64,000 nucleotides of DNA from Inquilinus sp042743185 (GTDB taxonomy: Bacteria > Pseudomonadota > Alphaproteobacteria > DSM-16000 > Inquilinaceae). Under the pieces are notes generated by a model, which searched no databases, was not told the origin of the DNA, and saw only the letters and a program-made list of their open reading frames with translations. The translations under genes were made by a program, and so were the position numbers. The number at the start of each line of letters is the position of its first letter. The first letter of the stretch is position 1. Positions 51,575-59,421 of the stretch are shown here, in pieces. Location: NCBI RefSeq assembly GCF_042743185.1, contig NZ_JBHYMS010000036.1:1-64000 (forward strand), written 5' to 3'.

Positions 51575-52581
51575 GCCCGGCACCGCTGCTCCAGGTCTCG
51601 GGCCTCAAGGCCTACTATCAGATGCGCTTCTTCGGCGTGACCCGGGAGGTGCGGGCCGTCGACGACGTCACCTTCGCCATCCGCCGCAACGAGGTCTACG
51701 GCCTGGCCGGGGAATCCAGCTCCGGCAAGACCACGCTGATCAAGACCATCGCCCGCGCGATCCGCCCGCCGCTGAACGTCGTCGGCGGCTCGGTCACCTT
51801 CGACTTCAAGGACGGCCGCCGGGACGTCTACGCGATGTCCCCGGCCCAGCTCGACGCGATCCGCTGGAGCCGCCTGTCCTATGTCAGCCAGGGCTCGATG
51901 AACGTGCTCAACCCGGTGCGCCGGATCCGGCACAGCTTCGTCGACTTCGCCGCCCGCCACCTCGGCGGCACCCGGCAGGCCTTCTTCGCCGCGGTCTCTG
52001 CCCATCTGCGGCGGCTGTCCCTCGACCCGAAGGTGCTCGACGCCTATCCGCACGAGATGTCGGGCGGCATGCGCCAGCGCCTGACCATCGCGCTCGCCAC
52101 CATCTGCCGGCCCGAATTCATCATCGCCGACGAACCGACCACCGCGCTGGACGTCATCGTTCAGAAGGGCGTGCTGGCCATGCTGCGCGAGGTGCAGCAG
52201 GAGATGGGCTCCTCCATCCTGTTCGTCACCCACGACATGGCGGTGCATGCCAATCTGACCGACCGGCTCGGCATCATGTATGCCGGCCGGCTGGTGGAGG
52301 AGGGGCCGACCGCGGAAATCTTCCAGCGCCCGTTCCATCCCTATACGGCGCACCTCATCTCCAGCCTGCCCCGGATCGGGGACGAGGTCAGGCAGGCCGG
52401 CCTGCCGGGGGCGCCGCCGAACCTGGCCGACCCGCCGGCGGGCTGCCGCTTTCACCCCCGCTGCCCGCTGGCGGTGGGGCGCTGCCGCGAGGCGGCGCCG
52501 GCGCTGGAGGAGCTCGAGCCGGGGCACCGCGTCGCTTGCCATGTCGCCAAGGCCAGGGCCGGCGGGGCGGTCCTGGCATGA
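51571..52581 (+). CDS. Peptide-type ABC transporter ATP-binding protein (DppD-like)
   Basis: A 336-residue ATPase with Walker A GESSSGKTT, a Q-loop in SYVSQGSMNVLNP, signature MSGGMRQRLTIALAT, Walker B FIIADEPTTALD and H-loop VTHDMAVHA. The C-terminal oligopeptide-transporter tail carries four cysteines (CRFHPRCPLAVGRC and VACH), a pattern known in this class to bind an iron-sulfur cluster in some members. The start overlaps the permease stop by 4 bp. Confidence 0.94.
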   Translation: MSPAPLLQVSGLKAYYQMRFFGVTREVRAVDDVTFAIRRNEVYGLAGESSSGKTTLIKTIARAIRPPLNVVGGSVTFDFKDGRRDVYAMSPAQLDAIRWSRLSYVSQGSMNVLNPVRRIRHSFVDFAARHLGGTRQAFFAAVSAHLRRLSLDPKVLDAYPHEMSGGMRQRLTIALATICRPEFIIADEPTTALDVIVQKGVLAMLREVQQEMGSSILFVTHDMAVHANLTDRLGIMYAGRLVEEGPTAEIFQRPFHPYTAHLISSLPRIGDEVRQAGLPGAPPNLADPPAGCRFHPRCPLAVGRCREAAPALEELEPGHRVACHVAKARAGGAVLA

Positions 52582-53423
52582 CCACCCTTCTGGAGATCCG
52601 GCAGGTCAGCAAGACCTTCAGGTCCGGAGGGCTGTTCGGGCGCCATGTGGTGCACGCCGTCGACAGCGTCGATTTCGCCCTGGCCAGCGAGCGGCCGGAG
52701 ATCTTCACGATCATCGGCGAGTCCGGCTCGGGCAAGTCGACGCTGGCGCGGATGATCCTGAACAGCGTGTCGCCGAGCGGCGGGTCGATCCAGTTTCGCG
52801 GCCGCGATCTCGCGGCCATCCGCAGCCGTCGCGACCGGCTGGCCTTCATGGCCGAGGTGCAGCCGGTGTTCCAGAACCCCTTCGAGGCGTTCAACCCGCT
52901 GAAGCGGCTCGACCGCTATTTGTACATGGCGGCGCGCCGCTTCTGCGGCGCCAAAACGCGCGACGATGCCGAGGCCCGGGCGGATGCGGCGCTGCGCAAG
53001 GTCGGGCTCACGCTCGCCGAGGTCCGCGGCCGCTTCCCGCACGAGATGTCCGGCGGGCAGCTGCAGCGCGTGGCGATCGCCCGTGCCCTGGTGCCCGAGC
53101 CGGCGCTGGTGGTGGCGGACGAGCCGGTCTCGATGATCGACGCGTCGCTGCGCATGACGATCGTCAACATGTTCCGGACGCTGCGCGACGAGTTCGGCGT
53201 CTCGATCATCTACATCACCCACGACCTCGCCACCGCCTACACCATCAGCGACCGCCTGATCATCATGGAGAAGGGCAGGGTGGTGGAGAGCGGGCCGGCC
53301 CGCGCCGTGCTCGACGCCCCGAGCCACCCCTATTCCATCCGATTGCTGCAGGCGGTGCTGCCCGTCGGCAACGCCTGGCGGGACGAGCGTCCCGCCGAAC
53401 CCAGGCCCCAGCCGGCGGCCTGA
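52578..53423 (+). CDS. Peptide-type ABC transporter ATP-binding protein (DppF-like)
   Basis: A 281-residue ATPase with Walker A GESGSGKST, a Q-loop in QPVFQNPFEAFNPL, signature MSGGQLQRVAIARAL, Walker B LVVADEPVSMID (Met-Ile in place of the usual Ala-Leu) and H-loop ITHDLATAY. It is the second ATPase of the importer, coupled by ATGA to the first, and is followed after 29 bp by the arabinofuranosidase gene. Confidence 0.93.
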   Translation: MTTLLEIRQVSKTFRSGGLFGRHVVHAVDSVDFALASERPEIFTIIGESGSGKSTLARMILNSVSPSGGSIQFRGRDLAAIRSRRDRLAFMAEVQPVFQNPFEAFNPLKRLDRYLYMAARRFCGAKTRDDAEARADAALRKVGLTLAEVRGRFPHEMSGGQLQRVAIARALVPEPALVVADEPVSMIDASLRMTIVNMFRTLRDEFGVSIIYITHDLATAYTISDRLIIMEKGRVVESGPARAVLDAPSHPYSIRLLQAVLPVGNAWRDERPAEPRPQPAA

Positions 53424-53452
53424 CCGTCCTCCCGTCTCTCTCGGAGTCCGAC

Positions 53453-55003
53453 ATGCAGACCGTCAAGGTTTCCATCGACCGCAACTTTGCCATCGGCGAG
53501 ACCGACCCTCGTCTGTTCGGCGCCTTCGTCGAGCATCTCGGGCGCTGCGTCTATGGCGGTCTGTACGAGCCGGGACATCCGAGCGCCGATGCCCAGGGCT
53601 TTCGCGGCGACGTGCTCGCACTGGTGCGTGAGCTGGCGCCGACCATCATGCGGTATCCGGGCGGCAATTTCGTCTCGGGCTACAACTGGGAGGACGGCGT
53701 CGGGCCGGCCGACAAGCGTCCCCGCCGTCTCGATCTCGCCTGGATGTCGATGGAAACCAATGCCTTCGGCACCAACGAGTTCATCGACTGGTGCCGGGCG
53801 GCCGGCATCGAGCCGATGCTCGCGGTCAATCTCGGCACGCGCGACGGCGACGCCGCCCGCCGGTTCCTCGAATACTGCAACTTCCCCGGCGGGACGGAGC
53901 TTTCGGATCTTCGTCGTGCCCATGGCTGGCCGGAACCGCACGGTGTCAAGTTCTGGTGCCTCGGCAACGAGATGGACGGCGCTTGGCAGATGGGGACCAA
54001 GACGGCGGAAGAATACGGCCGCATCGCCACCGAGGCTGCCAAGCTGATGAAATGGGTCGATCCGTCGATCGAGCTCGCCGCCTGCGGCTCCTCCGGCCGC
54101 ACCATGCCGACCTTCGGCGCCTGGGAGGACACGGTGCTCGAGCACAGCTTCGAGCATGTCGACTTCATCTCGCTGCACACCTATCTCAACGACTATGCCG
54201 GGGACACGCCGGCCTTCCTCGCCAGCTCCGACCTGATGGACTCCTTCATCGACGAGGTCGTCGCCATCGTCGACGCGGTGGCGGCGCGGCGGCGCTCGTC
54301 CAAGCGCATCATGCTCAGCTTCGACGAATGGAACGTGTGGTACCGCACGCGCCGGAGAGGTGAGGGGCGGACCAAGCTCGGCTGGCCGGTCGCGCCCGAG
54401 ATCCTCGAAGAGGTCTACACCATGAAGGATGCGCTGGCCTTCGGCGGGGCCTGCATCTCGCTGCTCAACCACGCCGACCGGGTGCGCTCTGCCTGCCTCG
54501 CGCAGCTGGTGAACGCCATCGCGCCGATCATGACGGAAACCGGCGGCCCGGCCTGGCGGCAGACGATCTTCCACCCCTTCGCCCATTTCAGCAATTTCGG
54601 CCGCGGGCGGGTCCTGCGCGCGCAGGTGGCCTCGCCGACCTATGCCGCGACCTATCACGATCCTCGCGGCACCGCCGACCTGACCTTCCCACTGCCCGCC
54701 GTGCCTTATGTCAAGCTCGCCGCCGTTCACGACGAGGCCGGCCGGGCCGTGACTCTGTTCGTCCTCAACCGCCATCTCGACCAATCGGCCCCGATCGGAA
54801 TCGACGTGCACGGCTTCGGGGACCTCGAATTGTCGGAGGCGCTGGAAATCCGCGACGACGATCTCTCCGCGACCAATACCAGGGAGACGCCAGACCGCAT
54901 CACGCCTCGCGCGCTCAATGGCGTGCGGGTCGAGGGCGGGCGGATCGCGGCGACACTCGGGCCTGCGTCCTGGAACGTGATCAGGCTGTCGGCCTCGGCG
55001 TGA
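53453..55003 (+). CDS. Alpha-L-arabinofuranosidase, GH51
   Basis: A 516-residue intracellular (no signal peptide) GH51 enzyme that removes terminal arabinofuranose from plant oligosaccharides. The TIM barrel starts after a short beta segment (RLFGAFVEHLGRCVYGGLYE). IMRYPGGNFVSGYNWEDGVG is a family hallmark. The acid/base Glu is E173 in CLGNEMDG and the nucleophile is E292 in SFDEWNVWY. A beta-sandwich domain covers about residues 375-516. It is the last gene of the importer operon and cleaves what the importer brings in. The ATG is 29 bp after the ATPase stop; no strong ribosome site beyond CGGAG. Confidence 0.96.
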   Translation: MQTVKVSIDRNFAIGETDPRLFGAFVEHLGRCVYGGLYEPGHPSADAQGFRGDVLALVRELAPTIMRYPGGNFVSGYNWEDGVGPADKRPRRLDLAWMSMETNAFGTNEFIDWCRAAGIEPMLAVNLGTRDGDAARRFLEYCNFPGGTELSDLRRAHGWPEPHGVKFWCLGNEMDGAWQMGTKTAEEYGRIATEAAKLMKWVDPSIELAACGSSGRTMPTFGAWEDTVLEHSFEHVDFISLHTYLNDYAGDTPAFLASSDLMDSFIDEVVAIVDAVAARRRSSKRIMLSFDEWNVWYRTRRRGEGRTKLGWPVAPEILEEVYTMKDALAFGGACISLLNHADRVRSACLAQLVNAIAPIMTETGGPAWRQTIFHPFAHFSNFGRGRVLRAQVASPTYAATYHDPRGTADLTFPLPAVPYVKLAAVHDEAGRAVTLFVLNRHLDQSAPIGIDVHGFGDLELSEALEIRDDDLSATNTRETPDRITPRALNGVRVEGGRIAATLGPASWNVIRLSASA

Positions 55004-55019
55004 CCACATAGGCGAGGTC

Positions 55020-55046
55020 CTCGCGGATCGCGAGCTTGTTTGCTTT
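55020..55046 (+). terminator. Possible terminator after the arabinofuranosidase operon
   Basis: CTCGCG-GAT-CGCGAG forms a perfect 6-bp stem with a 3-nt loop, followed by CTTGTTTGCTTT, a broken T-rich run. It lies 16 bp after the operon's last stop. Confidence 0.5.
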
Positions 55047-55172
55047 CTGCCCCGGCTATGCTTGCGTCGCGTTTGTGACGACAGCGCTCAACCTCAGCGA
55101 AGCGCGATGGATAGCCGGACGGCGGATGCGGCCTTCCGGGTCGCCAATGTCGATTGCAAGGCGGCGATGAAG

Positions 55173-55850
55173 TCAGGAGTCGAGTTTGTCGACGTCATAG
55201 ACGAGATGCAGCGTCTTTCTGCACCACTTCAACAGTATGTCCCGTTCGCGGCCCGAATTGACCTCGGCCGCCGCGGAGAGGCACGCGACCGCCACGTTGT
55301 GCTGGAGGCGGGCAAGGGCGCGGGCCTGTTCCGCGGTGACCTTTCGCGCGAACTTCCGTTGCGATGCGACGATGCGATGGAAAACCTCCTGATCATGCCG
55401 TCTTTCAAGGTCCGCCAGGTCTCGTGAACTGCTCATCGCGAACCTCAGCTGCCAGTGACCCCGGGAATTTATGGTTTCGTCACGGGACAAGCTTTCAAAG
55501 ACGGCATCGGCATAGGCTTCCAGCCCCTCGCTTCCGTCAAACCGGGCGTCGATCTCGTCCAAAAGGTTCAGGGTCTGTTCAAGCCACTGCCGGTAGATCT
55601 CGTAATATATATCTTCCTTTTTTGAAAAAAACTGATACAGGGTTCCAATGCTGATGTTTGCATTTCTTGCAATATCATTGGTCGTTATCTTGTCGGCAGG
55701 GCCGGCGTTGAGCATGGACAGCGTCGTGTCGAGAATGAGACGGACTTTCGCCTTCGATCGGCTCTGCTTGGCGGATTTCCTCCCGACCGCGGGGGGCTCT
55801 TCTCCTTCCTGCAACACGACCTCCAGGTTCGCTTCCTGCCCAATGTCCAT
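55173..55850 (-). CDS. TetR-family transcriptional regulator
   Basis: A 225-residue TetR regulator. The DNA-binding domain covers about residues 32-90; its helix-turn-helix is DKITTNDIARNANISIGTLY, followed by QFFSKKEDIYYEI. The ligand domain starts at about residue 90. The ATG at 55850 gives a 30-residue N-terminal tail of acidic and basic residues; an in-frame ATG at 55931 would add 27 more and run into the divergent promoter. It faces a TonB-dependent receptor gene and probably regulates it. Confidence 0.9.
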   Translation of the reverse strand: MDIGQEANLEVVLQEGEEPPAVGRKSAKQSRSKAKVRLILDTTLSMLNAGPADKITTNDIARNANISIGTLYQFFSKKEDIYYEIYRQWLEQTLNLLDEIDARFDGSEGLEAYADAVFESLSRDETINSRGHWQLRFAMSSSRDLADLERRHDQEVFHRIVASQRKFARKVTAEQARALARLQHNVAVACLSAAAEVNSGRERDILLKWCRKTLHLVYDVDKLDS

Positions 55851-56011
55851 AGAACAGGACAAGATTTCTTGAGGAATATGGCCGATTTTCTCTGGTCTCG
55901 ACAGCGGCAGCGCCGCCTGGATGGGCCGCATTGTTAGATCGCAGACTCTCCTCCCGCAACTGGCCTCAACTCATGGGAGCGCCATAGGGCCGCCTCCCGC
56001 AACTGATATTT

Positions 56012-56025
56012 TGAGCTATTGCTCA
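56012..56025. promoter_or_regulatory. Possible operator in divergent TetR/TonB-receptor gap
   Basis: TGAGC-TATT-GCTCA is a perfect 5-bp-arm inverted repeat about 100 bp upstream of the receptor start, in the 274-bp gap between the divergent TetR and receptor genes. It could bind the TetR protein or an iron regulator. No clear Fur box was seen. Confidence 0.4.
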
Positions 56026-56124
56026 CATTTATGTTGCGCGGCCGATCCCGGGATCCTAAGAGAGGCACCGCATATCAACCTCCAAGCCGAAAGCCAGGAC
56101 TCCAGATCATGGGCCACAGGACCG

Positions 56125-58212
56125 ATGCTGAGATATTCCGGCTTGATCACGGCGACGATGCTGCTTGCAGTGGAGGGCGCTGCCGCACAGGACACGCCGG
56201 ACCAGGGAACGCTCGCGCTCGAGCCGATCGTCGTCCAGGGTGCGGGCGGGGCGGACGACCGGGCGACGATCATCGCCCCCGGATCGGCGGTCGGCAGCAA
56301 GACTGACACGCCGATCCTCGACGTTCCGGCGTCGGTCTCCGTCGTCACCGAGAAGGAGATGAAGCAGCGCGGGGTCGAGTCTCTCGACGATGCGCTGGCC
56401 TATACCTCGGGTGTCGTCACCGACATTTACGGCAGCGACAACCGCTACGATTTCTACCTCATCCGGGGCTTCTACCAGACGAGCCTGGGCACCTACCGCG
56501 ACGGCCTGCCGATGCGGATCCCGGGCTTCGTCGGCAGCCGGGTCGAGCCCTACGGCATGGAGCGGTTCGAGGTTCTGAAGGGCTCGACATCGACCCTGTT
56601 CGGCCTGAACGCGCCGGGCGGCCTCGTCAACGCCGTCACGAAGAAGCCGCTGAGCTACACGTTCGGCGAGGCCTACGGGACCTTCGGCGACGGCCATGTC
56701 GAGGGCGGCACCGACTTCGGCGGCCCGATCGATCCCGAAGGCAAGTGGCTGTACCGCTTCACGGCCAAGGGCCAGGACGGCAGCGACGGCACGGACCATT
56801 CCAATGACGACCGGATCTATGTCGCCCCGGCGGTGACGTGGCGGCCGACCGATCGGACGGAACTGACCGTCTTCGCCGACTACTACAAGCGCGACGGCAA
56901 CACGTCGCACGGCATCCCGCTGGGGTCCGGCATCGATCCGGACACCTATCTCGGCGAGCCGGACTTCGACAAGATGGACACGGAGGAATGGAACCTCGGC
57001 TACCGCTTCAGCCACACATTCGAGAACGGGCTCCAGTTCCGCCAGGGCCTGCGCTACACCGACCTCGGCCTGACCTATGAATCGGTCTACGGCGCGACCG
57101 CGGACCCGGCAGTGCCGCGCAGCGCCTGGGCGGTCTATGGCGACACACAGCGCTTCGCCGTCGACAACCAGCTGCAGTATGACGCGGGCTTCGGACCGGT
57201 CGACAGCCGCACCCTGGTCGGCCTCGACTACTCCTACGAACATGTGAACGAGCGTCGCGTCTTCGGCTCTGCGCCCGGCATCGACATCCACCATCCCGAC
57301 TACTGCGGCAGGGCCTGCATCACCCTGCCGCCGGGCTACCGCTGGAACCAGGACCGCAGCGCCCTCGGCCTCTATGCCCAGGAGGAGGTGACCTTCTTCG
57401 ACCGGGTCATCCTCACGCTCGGCGGCCGCTACGACAACGTCCGGACGGATTCGAAGTATCCGGAGAGCAATCTGTCCTACGGCGCGACGGACGAGGCCTT
57501 CACCGGCCGGGTCGGCCTTACCTACAGGCTGAGCGACGACCTGTCCGTCTATGCGAACTACTCGGAATCCTTCCAGCCGGTGTCGGCGGAGCTGGCCCTG
57601 CTCGGGCCACCGAAGCCGCAGGAGGGCGCCCAGTACGAGGTGGGCGTCAAATACCGGCCGGACTTCGCCGACGCGCTGTTCACGCTGGCCCTGTTCGACA
57701 TCACCCAGACCAATGTCCCCTACTACATCAACGCCACCACCCAGGCGCAGGTCGGCAAGGTCCGCGTGCGCGGCGCCGAGTTCGAAGGCAAGATGGCGCT
57801 CGACGACCGGCTCAATCTGACCCTCGCCTATTCCCATTGGGACCCGGAGATCCTGGAGGACGGAACCGAGGGCAATGTCGGCAACCGGCCGCAGCTGGTG
57901 CCCGAGAACATCGCCTCGGCATGGGTGGACTACACCCTTCCGGGCCGCTGGACGTTCAACGACCTGACCATCGGCGCCGGCATCCGCTATGTCGGCTCGA
58001 CCTTCGCGGACAACGCCAACACCATCCAGCTCGACGCCCGCACCCTGGTCGACGCGATGATCAGCTACCGGCTGGTCGACCACGCGACCCTGCAGATCAA
58101 CGCGACGAACCTGTTCGACGAGCGCTATATCTCTTCCGTCGATACCTACTCCAACACCGCCTATTACGGAGACGGGCGGACCGTGAAGGCGACGATCAAG
58201 TACACATGGTGA
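56125..58212 (+). CDS. TonB-dependent siderophore receptor
   Basis: A 695-residue outer-membrane receptor. The signal peptide is residues 1 to about 22 (YSGLITATMLLAVEGAAAQ). The plug domain follows at about residues 60-165 (DTPILDVPASVSVVTEKEMK, YDFYLIRGFYQTSLGTYRDG, FEVLKGSTSTLFGLNAPGG), then a 22-stranded barrel ending in the usual terminal aromatic (TIKYTW). An extracellular loop has the cysteines of DYCGRACITLPPG. The ATG was chosen by the signal peptide; the upstream frame has no homology. It is coupled to a periplasmic siderophore-binding protein. Confidence 0.94.
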   Translation: MLRYSGLITATMLLAVEGAAAQDTPDQGTLALEPIVVQGAGGADDRATIIAPGSAVGSKTDTPILDVPASVSVVTEKEMKQRGVESLDDALAYTSGVVTDIYGSDNRYDFYLIRGFYQTSLGTYRDGLPMRIPGFVGSRVEPYGMERFEVLKGSTSTLFGLNAPGGLVNAVTKKPLSYTFGEAYGTFGDGHVEGGTDFGGPIDPEGKWLYRFTAKGQDGSDGTDHSNDDRIYVAPAVTWRPTDRTELTVFADYYKRDGNTSHGIPLGSGIDPDTYLGEPDFDKMDTEEWNLGYRFSHTFENGLQFRQGLRYTDLGLTYESVYGATADPAVPRSAWAVYGDTQRFAVDNQLQYDAGFGPVDSRTLVGLDYSYEHVNERRVFGSAPGIDIHHPDYCGRACITLPPGYRWNQDRSALGLYAQEEVTFFDRVILTLGGRYDNVRTDSKYPESNLSYGATDEAFTGRVGLTYRLSDDLSVYANYSESFQPVSAELALLGPPKPQEGAQYEVGVKYRPDFADALFTLALFDITQTNVPYYINATTQAQVGKVRVRGAEFEGKMALDDRLNLTLAYSHWDPEILEDGTEGNVGNRPQLVPENIASAWVDYTLPGRWTFNDLTIGAGIRYVGSTFADNANTIQLDARTLVDAMISYRLVDHATLQINATNLFDERYISSVDTYSNTAYYGDGRTVKATIKYTW

Positions 58213-59243
58213 CGGCCGCGGGCGAGGAGACGGCGCCGGCCGCGCCGAAAGGCTGGCGCGGCCTCAGCCGGCGGGCCGCGCTCGCCGGTCTCGCGGCCTG
58301 CGCGATGGCGCCGGCCGCGCGGGCGGGCGAGTTGCGCTTCCGCCATGTCTTCGGCGAGACGGTGCTGCCGCGCCCGGCCCGGCGGGTGGTCTCGCTCGGC
58401 TACACGACCCAGGACCCTCTGCTGGCCCTCGGCGTGCCGCCCATCGCGGTGCGGCACTGGTTCAGCGACTTTGCCTACGGGATAGGGCCCTGGGCCCGGC
58501 CCTATCTCGGCGATGCCCGGCCCGTCGACCTCGTCGGCGAGGTCCCGATGGAGCGCGTCGCCGCGCTGCAGCCGGACCTTATCGTCGGCATCGGCTCCGG
58601 CCTCTCGGAGGCCGAATACGCCGTTCTGTCGAAGGTCGCCCCGGTCCTGATGCAGGACGCCGCCGATGCGGCCTTCGGCACGGCCTGGGATGCGACGACC
58701 CGGACCATCGGCCGCGCGCTCGGCAAGCCGGTCGAGGCCGAGGCCCTGATCGCGTCGGTGCGCGGGACGTTCGCGGCGGCGCGGGCGCGCCATCCGGACT
58801 GGGAAGGGAAGACCGCCGTGGCCGCCTATCACTGGGACGGCGAGACCGGCGCCTTCATCAGCGGCGACACCAGGGCGCGCTTCCTCGCCGAGCTCGGCTT
58901 CCATCCGACGGCGGCGGTGGCGGCGCTCACCGGCCCGAACGGCTTCTACGCGGCGCTTTCGCCTGAGGACCTGTCGCCGCTCGAAGCCGATGTCCTGGTC
59001 TGGGTATCGAACCAGGACGCGGCGCCGGACCTCGCGGCACTGCCGATGCGGCACACCCTGGCGGCGTACCGCGAGGGGCGCGAGGTGTTCGCGGCCGCCC
59101 TCGCGACCACGGCCATGTCATTCGGCAGCGTCCTGTCGCTGCCCTTCGCGCTCGAGATGCTGGAAGCCGACATCGCGGCCGCGGCCGACGGCCATCCCGA
59201 GACGCCGGTCGCCTCCGCCGTCGCGGCAGGGCTCGCGCCTTAA
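58206..59243 (+). CDS. Iron-siderophore periplasmic binding protein (FecB/FepB-like)
   Basis: A 345-residue class III binding protein. It has a Tat-type signal (S21-R22-R23-A-A-L, then ALAGLAACAMAPAARA). The mature part has the class fold: RPARRVVSLGYTTQDPLLAL, VPMERVAALQPDLIVG and a C-terminal helix. The start overlaps the receptor stop by 7 bp; a GTG one codon later is equally possible. Permease and ATPase genes for iron-siderophore uptake are not adjacent, so it must work with a system encoded elsewhere, or the cargo is released by another route. Confidence 0.9.
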   Translation: MVTAAGEETAPAAPKGWRGLSRRAALAGLAACAMAPAARAGELRFRHVFGETVLPRPARRVVSLGYTTQDPLLALGVPPIAVRHWFSDFAYGIGPWARPYLGDARPVDLVGEVPMERVAALQPDLIVGIGSGLSEAEYAVLSKVAPVLMQDAADAAFGTAWDATTRTIGRALGKPVEAEALIASVRGTFAAARARHPDWEGKTAVAAYHWDGETGAFISGDTRARFLAELGFHPTAAVAALTGPNGFYAALSPEDLSPLEADVLVWVSNQDAAPDLAALPMRHTLAAYREGREVFAAALATTAMSFGSVLSLPFALEMLEADIAAAADGHPETPVASAVAAGLAP

Positions 59244-59326
59244 GGCCTTCCGGATTGCGCTGCGGCGCCTGCGCATGACGGCCGGCGACAGGGGGAAGGT
59301 CCGCCGGCAGAGCCGCGCAAAAGGGC

Positions 59327-59343
59327 CGGCATGTCACATGCCG
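59327..59343. promoter_or_regulatory. Inverted repeat upstream of the orphan 1000-residue gene
   Basis: CGGCATG-TCA-CATGCCG is a perfect 7-bp-arm inverted repeat about 80 bp before the next gene. GTCACATG occurs again across that gene's start codon. It may be an operator or a weak hairpin ending the upstream transcript; no T-run follows. Confidence 0.35.
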
Positions 59344-59421
59344 TTCATGGACCCGCTCTAAGCTGAATCGATTCCTAATCATGCGGGCCGAAACGCCGCA
59401 GAGGCCGGAGAGACGTGTCAC

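Noticed and set aside
52280..53452. Upstream extension of the arabinofuranosidase frame
   Set aside because: The extra ~390 codons overlap the ATPase gene in another frame and show no homology; the GH51 fold begins at the ATG at 53453.
55062..55427. Plus-strand frame opposite the TetR gene
   Set aside because: It lies antisense to a gene with clear TetR homology and has no domain of its own.
59244..59421. PIP box or tts box upstream of the NolX/HrpF-like gene
   Set aside because: No TTCG-N-TTCG type repeat and no tts-like sequence could be seen, so regulation by a known type III regulator is not supported.
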